From Planctomycetota bacterium (lineage in GTDB: Bacteria; Planctomycetota; Planctomycetia; Pirellulales; Pirellulaceae), in assembly GCA_029259935.1 (NCBI GenBank), contig JAJDEH010000348.1, forward strand, positions 57,517 to 121,516: 64,000 bases of DNA. The letters run 5' to 3'. Shown here piece after piece: positions 1 through 8,069 of the stretch; position 1 is the stretch's first letter; the number at the start of each line of letters is the position of its first letter. Below the pieces are notes generated by a model that was not told the origin of the DNA, did no database searches, and saw only the letters and a program-made list of their open reading frames with translations. Both the position numbers and the translations under genes were made by a program.

Positions 1-771
1 ATTCCCAATGAGGATTTTCAAACCATTTCCACGGTGCTTCCCGTCGAGTTTGACCGCGAACAACATGCGGTTTATGCGCGGCAGGTCGCCCGGCATGCAC
101 GCCGCATGCGACACTATTTGCAACAGCTTGGAATTGCGTTGGTGCCGCAGCGGCGGCGGACCAGCGGCAAACGGCTCGACCGAACTCGCATTCGCGACCT
201 AGTGCTACGCGGCGATCCGCGGATGCTTATCGCCCGTCAGGCGCGGTTTCACACCGACCTGTTTCTGGGCGTCCTCATTGATTGCTCCAGTTCGATGACC
301 TACGGCGACAACATCGAGCGGGCCAAGTTGTTCGGCGTGATGCTGGCGGAAGCCGCCAAAAACTACGCGGGCATCGATCTGCGGCTGTTTGGCTTCACGG
401 ACTCGGTGATCTACGACGCCGGCGACGCCAACCGGCCGGCCGTTCATGCGTTGGTGGCTTCCGGCGGAAACAACGACGCGGCCGCCTTGTGGCATGCCGC
501 TCAACTGGCCCGCGCTTCCCAGCGGAGCGCGAAGTTGTTGGTCATGATCAGCGACGGACTCCCAACCGAATGCTCCGTTGACGCGCTTCGCGCGCTGGTG
601 ACACGGATTACCAACCGCATGAACATCTGCTGCGCTCAAGTCGCCGTTCAACCGTTGGAAGAGGTTTGCTTCCCGCACTATGTGGAACTGCAAGACAAAA
701 ATGCCGACGTAGGCGTGCGTCGCTTTGGCGAGATTATTGCCCGTCTGGTGCAAGCCGCGATGTCGGGCTAG
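1..771 (+). CDS. VWA-domain protein, CobT-like C-terminal part (5' end outside window)
   Basis: The reading frame is open from the first base of the window, so the start lies upstream and only the C-terminal part is seen. The visible protein contains a von Willebrand A domain with a MIDAS motif DCSSSM near base 280 and a later DGLPT segment near base 555, the usual arrangement for divalent-metal binding. The basic stretch QRRRTSGKRLDRTRIRDL just before the VWA domain is typical of CobT/NorD-like VWA proteins, which work with a MoxR/CobS-type AAA ATPase to remodel or metallate a partner. The next gene, 90 bp downstream on the same strand, is exactly such an ATPase, supporting a functional pair. 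The substrate is not shown by the sequence. It is predicted cytoplasmic because no membrane segment is visible in this part. Confidence 0.8.
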   Translation: MPNEDFQTISTVLPVEFDREQHAVYARQVARHARRMRHYLQQLGIALVPQRRRTSGKRLDRTRIRDLVLRGDPRMLIARQARFHTDLFLGVLIDCSSSMTYGDNIERAKLFGVMLAEAAKNYAGIDLRLFGFTDSVIYDAGDANRPAVHALVASGGNNDAAALWHAAQLARASQRSAKLLVMISDGLPTECSVDALRALVTRITNRMNICCAQVAVQPLEEVCFPHYVELQDKNADVGVRRFGEIIARLVQAAMSG

Positions 772-793
772 GATCGTGCCAACTGAGAGTCGT

Positions 794-840
794 GGTTCGC
801 TCCGCGAACCTTACGCCATGATCGTGGAGCGATCAGCGAC
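794..840. repeat. Two adjacent small hairpins; copy 1 of the TGATCG repeat
   Basis: Between the VWA and MoxR genes lie two perfect inverted repeats. The first, 794-810, has a 7-bp stem (GGTTCGC/GCGAACC) around TCC. The second, 819-835, has a 6-bp stem TGATCG/CGATCA around TGGAG and sits in a conserved 27-bp context (814-840) that recurs at 9261-9287 and 38371-38397. They lie inside a probable operon, so they could be REP-like elements that affect mRNA stability or partial termination; the function is inferred. Confidence 0.6.
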
Positions 841-861
841 ATTCCGGACAAGGAATAACAC

Positions 862-1992
862 ATGCCCGGCAAGTGGAAGATTGAAGACATCAAGATTGGC
901 ACCACGATGGAATCCACGTTTTGGGCCAATCCGGTCGCGGAGTCGGAGTTTCGTTTCCGCGCCACGCATCTCGACGGCAAGCGAGCGCCGAAAGTTGTCC
1001 TCAGCGACGACCCGCGCATTCGGCCGGGCATCCCTTGTCTGGTGCAAATCAAGAGCGTCGTCAAACCGAAGCGGACCGATCGCGGTGCGATCGAAGTGCA
1101 GTTCGTGCGGCTGTTGGATTTCAAAATCGAAGGGGTCTATCTAGATCCGGTGGTTTCGCGAAAGCTGCAGATACTGTTGGAAAGCGGTTTGAATATCTTG
1201 CTCGACGGACCGCAGGGTTGCGGCAAGACGGTACTCGCCCGCTCGATCGCGCAGTCGCTGGGAATGGAGTTTGTTTTCTTCAACTGTGGCGCCGTGGTGG
1301 AAGCGACTGATTTTTTGGCGACGATTCAAGTTCGCGCCTCGGAATCGGGACAGCCCGTGACCGACTTCATCAAGACCGAAATGCTGGAGGCATTGGAAGA
1401 AGCGGGGCAGCACGCCGAACGCCGGTATCTGGTCTTTCTAGACGAATTTAATCGCTGCCAGGAACCGGCCCGCAATGCCCTCATGCCCGCGCTCGATTCC
1501 ACGCGCCGCCTGTTTCATCCCATCGAAAATCGTTTTCTGGAAATCAGCGACAACGTGCAGTTCATCGCGGCCGTGAATCGAGGTAACGAATTTTCCGGAA
1601 CATTCGGCATCGACGCCGCCCAACTCGACCGTTTCGCGCCGCTGCAAATGGACTACCTACCGCCGGAGGAAGAAGTCAAATTGCTGCTGTCACGCCACCC
1701 CGAACTGAGCAAGAACTTGGTGAAAAAGCTTGTGGAGATTGCCGACCGAATTCGCAAAGCTCCCGAACTCGGAGCGGGTCTCTCGGTGCGAGCCACGGAA
1801 GAAGCCTGCGTCTATCTCAAGCACCCACTCATGGAGAAAGAGCAGCATCGCCTGCTGGACGAGGTTCTCAAGTCGTCATTTTGCGGTCGTTTCTCCGGTC
1901 GCTGGGATGATGTTTCGTCCGACGCGGGAGCCACCTGGGCAGTCATCCAGACCGTAAAACGCGAACAGATAAGGAAGGAAGCCAGCGGTTGA
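862..1992 (+). CDS. MoxR/CobS-like AAA+ ATPase
   Basis: A 376-residue ATPase of the MoxR/CobS class. The Walker A motif GPQGCGKT begins near residue 116, Walker B LVFLDEFNR is near residue 191, a sensor-1 AAVNRGNEF follows, and an arginine-finger context QLDRFAPL is present. About 110 residues before the AAA core form an N-terminal domain that could bind the partner. An AAGGAA element eight bases before the ATG supports the start. Proteins of this class form rings that act with a VWA partner as a metal-insertion or protein-remodelling chaperone. Here the partner is encoded immediately upstream, in the reverse of the common moxR-vwa order. No cobaltochelatase or other target gene is visible nearby, so the substrate remains unknown. 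Confidence 0.88.
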   Translation: MPGKWKIEDIKIGTTMESTFWANPVAESEFRFRATHLDGKRAPKVVLSDDPRIRPGIPCLVQIKSVVKPKRTDRGAIEVQFVRLLDFKIEGVYLDPVVSRKLQILLESGLNILLDGPQGCGKTVLARSIAQSLGMEFVFFNCGAVVEATDFLATIQVRASESGQPVTDFIKTEMLEALEEAGQHAERRYLVFLDEFNRCQEPARNALMPALDSTRRLFHPIENRFLEISDNVQFIAAVNRGNEFSGTFGIDAAQLDRFAPLQMDYLPPEEEVKLLLSRHPELSKNLVKKLVEIADRIRKAPELGAGLSVRATEEACVYLKHPLMEKEQHRLLDEVLKSSFCGRFSGRWDDVSSDAGATWAVIQTVKREQIRKEASG

Positions 1993-2011
1993 GGCGTGCC
2001 AGCGTGCGAAT

Positions 2012-2041
2012 GGGGCTCGCTTCGCTCGACCCCAGCCACCC
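2012..2041. repeat. Half copy of the long-hairpin element seen at 61.6 kb
   Basis: This 30-bp stretch matches 61615-61645 closely, including a shared 12-bp block CCCCAGCCACCC and the preceding GGGG-TCGCT-CGCTC pattern. It lies 20 bp after the MoxR stop and just before the end of the convergent gene at 2065. Only one arm of the larger palindrome is present. It is probably a degraded copy of the same dispersed element. Confidence 0.5.
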
Positions 2042-2064
2042 CCGACTCCAGCTACCCGCTCAAC

Positions 2065-3684
2065 TCACTTGAACGAGCGCAACTTCGTTTCAAATCGGAT
2101 TCGTTTTTGATTTTCGAAACGGTAGTTGGTGATCTTCCACTGCTCTTCGGCAACGGCCACGGTGAAGATGGCGGAGTATTCGTTCACGCGGCTGTGGATG
2201 TGTCCCCAGTGCTCCACGGTGCCGGTTACCTGCCAGCGACAGCGGAATTGGAATTCGCCGCGCCGCGAACTGAGCAGCTTGCCGTCGACCAATTTGACTT
2301 CGCGCACGCGTGACTTCGCGCCGCCTTGCTCGGCCATTAACAACGATCGCTTGAATTGCAAATAGAGTTGCCGCAGCAAATCGCCATGGGCACTGTGGGC
2401 CAGCGCGTCGTAGATGTCGCTGTCGTCGTGATAATCGAATGCCCGATAGACATTCTTCACCAACGCCAGGCAAATCGAGCGGGCGCGGGTGTCGTCCAAC
2501 TTGGCCGACTGTAAAGCGGTCTTCACGGGGTCGATCGTCGCGAGTTTTCGACCGGCTTCCTTGCCCGTCCACAAAAAGGTTTGCGAATCGGTAATGAAGA
2601 CGTGATCGTCGGGCGGGCCGTCGTAGGCCAGCACTTTGGAACGAAGCGACGGTGTCAGATCGCTGTACATGTCCCATTGCATTTGCACTTGTTGCGGCGG
2701 CCCTTTCGTGCTGAAGGAGAGGATCACGCCGAGCCGAGCCTGGTGAACGCCCATGCGACGCGGTTTGGCGTTGCGAGCAAAGTCGTTGATGTCGAGTCCA
2801 AAAAAGTTGAGCCGCTGGAGGGTTGGTTTCACCGAGATGCCGTCGATCCGCAGTGGGTTCCGCCCGGCAAAGAATTTTTCGATCTGCTTGCGGGCCGCTT
2901 GCTGCTCGGCGACGTCCAAAAAGTCGGGGTCTTTTCGCGGGATCTTGACCCACGACTCGAGCGTCAACAGCGGGATCAAGATCTCGTGACGCACCTCGTA
3001 GTCGTTGATGTAGATAAACGAATAAACGCCGCTGTAGCTGGAAATGCCAAGGCGATTGCGAAACATTTCGACTTTTTTCGCCTTCAATTCCCGCCACGAT
3101 TGTTTCGCCTTCGGCGGGTTTTCCCAGTCGATTCGCAAGCTGAACGGGCGATTGGCCAGCAGTTGTTGGGACGAATGCAGCAGCATGCCGTTTTGCAATA
3201 CCATGCAATCCATCTGCGCCGGCAACACTGAATTTCGGCCGCCAAAGTTCTGCGACAGCGTGAGATACTCAAGCCGTTGTTTGAGCGCGTACTCGAATCT
3301 ATAAGACAAAGCACGCTTCATCAGATCCGACTGCAGCACACCCTCTTCGGGGATTTCGCTGGCGTCGTAACTGATGACTCGGCCCGTCAGCGGATTTCCG
3401 TCGACGTCGCGGACGGTGAACCACTTCAGCAGCAGGTGCTGATGTTTCTCGGCGGCTTGCTTGAGCGCGACCGCGTCATAACGCAGTTCCTTGTCGGCGG
3501 CGAGGCTGTGATAAAGCACCAAGTCTTCCGGCAAGATCTGGATTTCCACGGTGATTCGATCGGGCCGCACGTCGACGAGCGCCGCGCTTAAAGAAATCGG
3601 ATGGGCGTAGAGGGTCGAACCAAGGAACAACCATGCGGTGAGGGCGAGGCTGGCCCCGAATCGCATTGTGTGGATAGGAATCAT
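2065..3684 (-). CDS. Secreted protein of unknown function (HPxxLS N-terminus)
   Basis: A 539-residue protein with a clear Sec signal peptide (hydrophobic stretch about residues 9-26, ending near YAHPIS). The mature N-terminus HPISLSAALVDVRPDRITVE, followed by beta-rich sequence, resembles the periplasmic N-terminal part of HupE-like proteins. No HupE membrane segments follow, however, so this is only a local resemblance. The C-terminal 120 residues read like a SnoaL/NTF2-type fold (WQVTGTVEHWGHIHSRVN, then EEQWKITNYRFE). No catalytic motif is evident. The gene converges on the MoxR gene with a 72-bp gap and is separated by 58 bp from the next minus-strand gene upstream. I do not recognise a specific function; an envelope role is inferred only from the signal peptide. 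Confidence 0.7.
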   Translation of the reverse strand: MIPIHTMRFGASLALTAWLFLGSTLYAHPISLSAALVDVRPDRITVEIQILPEDLVLYHSLAADKELRYDAVALKQAAEKHQHLLLKWFTVRDVDGNPLTGRVISYDASEIPEEGVLQSDLMKRALSYRFEYALKQRLEYLTLSQNFGGRNSVLPAQMDCMVLQNGMLLHSSQQLLANRPFSLRIDWENPPKAKQSWRELKAKKVEMFRNRLGISSYSGVYSFIYINDYEVRHEILIPLLTLESWVKIPRKDPDFLDVAEQQAARKQIEKFFAGRNPLRIDGISVKPTLQRLNFFGLDINDFARNAKPRRMGVHQARLGVILSFSTKGPPQQVQMQWDMYSDLTPSLRSKVLAYDGPPDDHVFITDSQTFLWTGKEAGRKLATIDPVKTALQSAKLDDTRARSICLALVKNVYRAFDYHDDSDIYDALAHSAHGDLLRQLYLQFKRSLLMAEQGGAKSRVREVKLVDGKLLSSRRGEFQFRCRWQVTGTVEHWGHIHSRVNEYSAIFTVAVAEEQWKITNYRFENQKRIRFETKLRSFK

Positions 3685-3742
3685 GGTCTTGTGCTTGACG
3701 AAGAGAAGATACGTTTCTTTCGGAGAGCGAAATACGACATGG

Positions 3743-5626
3743 CTACTTTACGGTGATTAACGCTTCGGCCCAATCGTTAAACTCCATTCCGTCGGATATT
3801 ACGTCGGCGGTTACAAGGTAGTTTCCCGCCTGTTCCGGCGTGACCGCGGTCAAACGCACTTTGCCGGATTGGCGTGGCTTGAGTGTTATCGTCGATTCCG
3901 CCTTGACGATCTTCATCCCGCCACGGCCGTGCGGCGTGACTTGAAACGTCCGCTCCACCGGCGAGTGATTCGTGATCCGAACTTCCAAGTCAATTTGCTT
4001 TTTCGCGCCTGCCTCCACGCCGTAGGGATAGAAGAACGCCCATTGCTCGTCGATGCCGTAATTGACGTCGTCCCATGGAAACAGCTCGCCCAGTATTCGC
4101 AGCCGCTCGCGGAAACGGGCTTCCAAGCCGTCTAGTTCCTTATCGTTGAACTCAAAGACGAACGGTATGTGTTCGTTGACCAGCCAATAGTCTTTTTTCA
4201 TTGCGCGCAGCTTCTTAAAGCACAGCAAAAAGCCGTCATCATCGTGAGCCAGATTGCGATTCAGCACGCAATAGTCGTCCATTCCCGACGGCGAAAACGC
4301 GTCGCCCACGAACATGATCGGCTTCTCGCCCTTCTTTTCCGCCAGCATCGCGCCGTGATAGTACGTCTGGCCCGGGAAGAAATGAAACGTCAACTCAAAC
4401 TCTTGCCAACTTAGCTTGTGGCCGCTCTTCAAACCTTTCACATCCTTCATCGCGTTCGACGTCATCGCCGGCAGATGATAGGCATGGGGCCTTTCGAGTA
4501 CGTCTTTATATTCGCGGGTGGAGTAAATCGGGCATTTGAATTCCTCGGCGGCGGCCTGCACCATGTCGGTATGATCGTCGTGATAATGCGTCACGAAGAT
4601 ACCGTCGACCTGTTTTACGAGGCCGGTGTTCATCAGTTTCTTGACGGCATCGATCACCCGCTGATAGCCGCAATCGAGCAGAAAACCATGTCCATCGTCT
4701 GAAATCAGCATGCGGCTGGTGGCGTTTTCGAATACCCAATCCGGCGCTTTCTCGTGACGCGAATAAGACATCAGTTGCAACTGGGCATCTCCCTTATCGA
4801 GGACTCGATCGGCGCACTTTTGCAGCCGCTCTTCCTTGAAGTACCAATTCAACGCGTTCGTCGATTGATAATTGCGGTAGAGATCTTGGACTCGCTTGAC
4901 CAGCTTGTCGATGGCCGCTTGCGGATCGCGAATCACCGGTCCTCGCGCCGGCACGAGAAGGTCGGGCTTTTGAGCGGCAACCTTCCGCAAGCTCGGGATG
5001 AGCGCCGCGAGCCGGCCGCCATACCCGTGATAGCCGCGAATGTTGGCTTCCGGGATGGCGTCTTGAAAGCTGTACAAATCAAAAATCTTCCCGTCACCGT
5101 AGATGAGATCGCCGGTGAAAGCGATTTTTTTCCCGTCGATTTCGGCGACGTAGGAGACCGCGCCTCGTGTGTAACCGGGCGTGTCGAGTACCTGCAACTT
5201 CAGGCCGTGCCACTGGAGTTGGTCTCCTTCTTTCACCCACCGCGTCACCGAGAGCGGTTCGGACAGAATCTTGGTGGACTGCTGGGCATAATCGTGAAAA
5301 CGTGCCTTGGTGAATTGGTTCCAAAACTCCGAGGGGGATTCGATCAAGGATCGCTCGGCCGCCGGGGCGACCGCTTCCGCTCCGGCGTCGATAGCCGGAC
5401 GAGCGGCGGCAACGACATCCCGTCGATGATGCGTCAAGAGAACCTTCTTTACAGGCGTCGACTCCCCGACTGGACTGCCGTAAACCGCCAGGCGATGCCC
5501 TTGCCGCTCGATCAAGACGCTGTTGATCGCGCCTCGCGTGAGCGTGACATGCGGAGTGATCTTTTCGCCGCCGTGGACGATCAGTGGTAAACTAAGTACA
5601 ACGCAAAAGGTCAGGAGCCGATACAT
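3743..5626 (-). CDS. Secreted tandem metallo-beta-lactamase-fold protein
   Basis: A 627-residue exported protein with two MBL-fold domains and a C-terminal beta-sandwich (about residues 535-627, NHSPVERTF onward) resembling a bacterial Ig/NEW-type domain. The second MBL domain has an intact HYHDDH motif near residue 345, a later His in FFPGQTYYHG and an Asp in VGDAF, so it should bind two metals. The first domain is degraded at the equivalent sites: THHRRDV replaces HxHxDH and TPGYT replaces TPGHT, although TGDLIY is kept. The start is placed at ATG 5626 because an AGAGGAAAT site lies just upstream and the residues after it form a signal peptide (MYRLLTFCVVLSLPL). The longer frame to 5707 has neither. 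The substrate is unknown; lactonase, phosphodiesterase or other hydrolase activity is possible. Confidence 0.82.
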   Translation of the reverse strand: MYRLLTFCVVLSLPLIVHGGEKITPHVTLTRGAINSVLIERQGHRLAVYGSPVGESTPVKKVLLTHHRRDVVAAARPAIDAGAEAVAPAAERSLIESPSEFWNQFTKARFHDYAQQSTKILSEPLSVTRWVKEGDQLQWHGLKLQVLDTPGYTRGAVSYVAEIDGKKIAFTGDLIYGDGKIFDLYSFQDAIPEANIRGYHGYGGRLAALIPSLRKVAAQKPDLLVPARGPVIRDPQAAIDKLVKRVQDLYRNYQSTNALNWYFKEERLQKCADRVLDKGDAQLQLMSYSRHEKAPDWVFENATSRMLISDDGHGFLLDCGYQRVIDAVKKLMNTGLVKQVDGIFVTHYHDDHTDMVQAAAEEFKCPIYSTREYKDVLERPHAYHLPAMTSNAMKDVKGLKSGHKLSWQEFELTFHFFPGQTYYHGAMLAEKKGEKPIMFVGDAFSPSGMDDYCVLNRNLAHDDDGFLLCFKKLRAMKKDYWLVNEHIPFVFEFNDKELDGLEARFRERLRILGELFPWDDVNYGIDEQWAFFYPYGVEAGAKKQIDLEVRITNHSPVERTFQVTPHGRGGMKIVKAESTITLKPRQSGKVRLTAVTPEQAGNYLVTADVISDGMEFNDWAEALITVK

Positions 5627-5802
5627 GATTTCCTCTTTGTCCATAAGTGAATCTGGCCACCGACTTATTTTAGTCGAACGGAATGGCGTCGTGTTGCCGA
5701 GACACAATGTGGTGAACGCTCGATATTTACCCAGCGAGGGGTTCGCTTTTCTTTACGCAACCCGTCTGCATATCGCTGTATCCTTCGATGAATTGAATTG
5801 CC

Positions 5803-6501
5803 ATGCTTGAGATTGAAGGCATCGAGTTCCAATATCGGCACTCCGATTTTCAGTTGCGGATTCCCAAGCTGTTTGTCGAGCGTGGGGCGAAAGTTGCGTT
5901 GGTGGGGCCCAGCGGTTCGGGCAAGACCACGTTGCTGTCGCTGCTGTCCGGGGTCGAGGTCGCCGGGCGGGGGCGTGTTCGCGTCGATGACGTGGAACTG
6001 GGGCGCATGACCGACGCCGAGCGCCGCGACTTTCGCATCGCCGAGGTCGGCATGGTGTTCCAAGATTTTGAGCTCATCGAGTACTTAAACGTTCGCGAGA
6101 ACATCCTATTGCCCTATCTGATCAATCGCCGATTACGATTGACCGCCGACGTAAGAAAAGCCGCGGAACAACTTGCGCATTCGGCGGGCATATCGCCGTT
6201 ACTAGAGCGAAACATTGGTAAGCTGTCGCATGGAGAACGGCAGCGAGTTGCCATTTGTCGCGCGCTGCTGCCACGGCCTCATTTGATCCTGGCCGATGAG
6301 CCGACTGGAAACTTGGATCCGGACAACAAAGGTCGCGTGCTGGAGATGCTGATCGGACATGCCGCCGCCAATGACGCGACGCTGCTGGTGGTCACTCACG
6401 ACCACGCGCTGCTCGACGAATTCGATCGAGTGATCAACTTCGCCGACTTCCACGCGGTTCCTCGCGATGACAAGCAACCAGCATTTTCCAGTGGGAAGTA
6501 G
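5803..6501 (+). CDS. ABC transporter ATP-binding protein (LolD/MacB-like)
   Basis: A 232-residue ATPase with Walker A GPSGSGKT at residues 35-42, a Q-loop region VFQDFELI, the signature LSHGERQ near residue 140, Walker B LILADEPTGNLD and an H-loop VVTHDHALL. This composition and size match the LolD/FtsE/MacB type VII family rather than importers. The permease gene begins only three bases after the stop, so the two are translated as a pair and almost certainly form one complex in the inner membrane. Such complexes act as mechanotransmitters for lipoprotein or peptide transfer; the cargo cannot be told from sequence. Confidence 0.9.
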   Translation: MLEIEGIEFQYRHSDFQLRIPKLFVERGAKVALVGPSGSGKTTLLSLLSGVEVAGRGRVRVDDVELGRMTDAERRDFRIAEVGMVFQDFELIEYLNVRENILLPYLINRRLRLTADVRKAAEQLAHSAGISPLLERNIGKLSHGERQRVAICRALLPRPHLILADEPTGNLDPDNKGRVLEMLIGHAAANDATLLVVTHDHALLDEFDRVINFADFHAVPRDDKQPAFSSGK

Positions 6502-6504
6502 TGG

Positions 6505-7680
6505 ATGGCCGGAATCTTGTTGCTGGCGCGTCGTTACGTCGCCTATCACAAACTGAAGACGGCCGTGGTCGTGGCCTGCGTAACGCTGACGCTCTATCTT
6601 CCGGTGGCCATGCACCTGCTGGTTTCGGAATTTGAATCGTCGCTGTCGGCCCGTGCCCAGGCGACTCCCTTGGTCATCGGTGCCAAGGGCAGCCAGCTTG
6701 ATCTAACGCTGCACGCCATGCATTTCCAAGCCAAACCGCCCGAACTGACTTCGATGGGAGAGTTGGAACAAGTACGTGACGGCGGGCGGGCGATGGCGAT
6801 TCCGTTGCACGTCAAGTACGAAGCGCAAGGATATCCGGTCGTCGGTACGAGTCTTGAGTATTTTGATTTTCGAAAGCTAAGAATTTCAAGCGGCTCGCAA
6901 CTTGCGCGGCTGGGGGATTGCGTGCTGGGTGCGCGAGTTGCCCGGCGACAGAACTTGGTACCCGGCGATCGCCTGCAGACGGATCCGGAAAACCTGTTCG
7001 ACATTGCCGGATCTTACCCATTGAAAATGCGCGTCGTCGGAGTTCTGCAAGAGAACCACACGGCCGACGACGAGGCGGTTTTTGTCGATGTCAAAACCGC
7101 TTGGATTATCCAAGGAGTTGGACACGGTCATCAGAGCCTTTCCAACGATACCCAGGACGACGTGATTCTCGACCGGAGCGACGATCAAATCGTCGCCAAC
7201 GCCGCCCTTCCCCAATTCATGGAGATCACCGACGACAACGTCGATTCGTTTCACTTTCACGGCGATCCGACTGACTTCCCGCTGACCGCCGTCATCGCCG
7301 TACCCCACGATGAGAAGTCCGACACGATATTGCAGGGCAGCTATCTTTCGTCGGACACCACTCAGATAGTGAAGCCCACCGACGTGGTGAAGCAACTGAT
7401 GGGCATGGTGTTTCGCATCGAGCGGCTGTTTGACGCCCTCGTCGTTCTGCTGGCGATCGTGACACTGCTGCTGTTGACATTGGTTTCCTGGCTCTCGTTA
7501 AGACTGCGGCGACGCGAAATGGAAACCATGTTCCGCTTGGGATGCAGCCGCTTTACGATCTTTTGGATGCAAGCCGCCGAAACGGCCATTGTGCTGGCGA
7601 TCAGCGCGCTTCTGGCACTGCTCTTATCCGCCGTGACCCTGTTGGCGGCACCCGATTTAGTACAGACGTGGCTAGTCTGA
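6505..7680 (+). CDS. FtsX/MacB-like ABC permease
   Basis: A 391-residue membrane protein with an N-terminal transmembrane segment (about residues 12-35), a large extracytoplasmic domain of roughly 260 residues, and three C-terminal transmembrane segments starting near residue 303 (LFDALVVLLAIVTLLLLTLV). This is the MacB/LolC-type topology with a periplasmic core domain. The segment SWLSLRLRRREMETMFRLG after the second transmembrane helix matches the coupling helix region of FtsX permeases (RR.E...LR.LG). It begins three bases after the ATPase gene, implying co-translation. No membrane-fusion protein or outer-membrane partner is encoded beside it, which favours a LolCDE- or FtsEX-like role over a MacAB-TolC exporter. 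Confidence 0.88.
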   Translation: MAGILLLARRYVAYHKLKTAVVVACVTLTLYLPVAMHLLVSEFESSLSARAQATPLVIGAKGSQLDLTLHAMHFQAKPPELTSMGELEQVRDGGRAMAIPLHVKYEAQGYPVVGTSLEYFDFRKLRISSGSQLARLGDCVLGARVARRQNLVPGDRLQTDPENLFDIAGSYPLKMRVVGVLQENHTADDEAVFVDVKTAWIIQGVGHGHQSLSNDTQDDVILDRSDDQIVANAALPQFMEITDDNVDSFHFHGDPTDFPLTAVIAVPHDEKSDTILQGSYLSSDTTQIVKPTDVVKQLMGMVFRIERLFDALVVLLAIVTLLLLTLVSWLSLRLRRREMETMFRLGCSRFTIFWMQAAETAIVLAISALLALLLSAVTLLAAPDLVQTWLV

Positions 7681-8069
7681 TGGCAGCTTAAAGTCCACTT
7701 TGCGGGGCTCGTTTCTCACACTAATTTAACGCGTGATTATTTGAGCGAGGGGCTCCCAAGGCACTGCCTCGCTTGTGTGCGTACGCATTGGGATTATGGA
7801 TCATGTGCCCCTCGGGAGTACGGGATTCTTCGTTTTCTGATCATCGTACGCCCTATGAACTCGGGGGCACCAGCGACAGATTCATGACGGCTTATGTTGA
7901 ATTTTCTCGTATTGCCAGCGTAAGATCCTCCAAGCCCCTCAGGTTGATAATATTTGCCAGACTTTTCATCTTCACAAGAACGATGGTAGATTGGTAAAGA
8001 GCGAAGTAATAGGATGTTGGCTATCACGGAGGGATGGTTCCAAGTTTGTTGCTCCTACTGGAGACCCCG
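7681..8069. other. Intergenic region, no gene seen
   Basis: This 389-bp gap between the ABC permease and the lipoprotein gene holds only short frames without signal peptides, ribosome sites or recognisable protein composition. It is somewhat AT-richer in its second half and probably contains the promoter of the downstream lipoprotein gene. I see no RNA gene in it. Confidence 0.5.

Noticed and set aside
7773..7997. 74-codon frame in the gap after the ABC permease
   Set aside because: No ribosome site, signal or family character; composition is like surrounding noncoding DNA.
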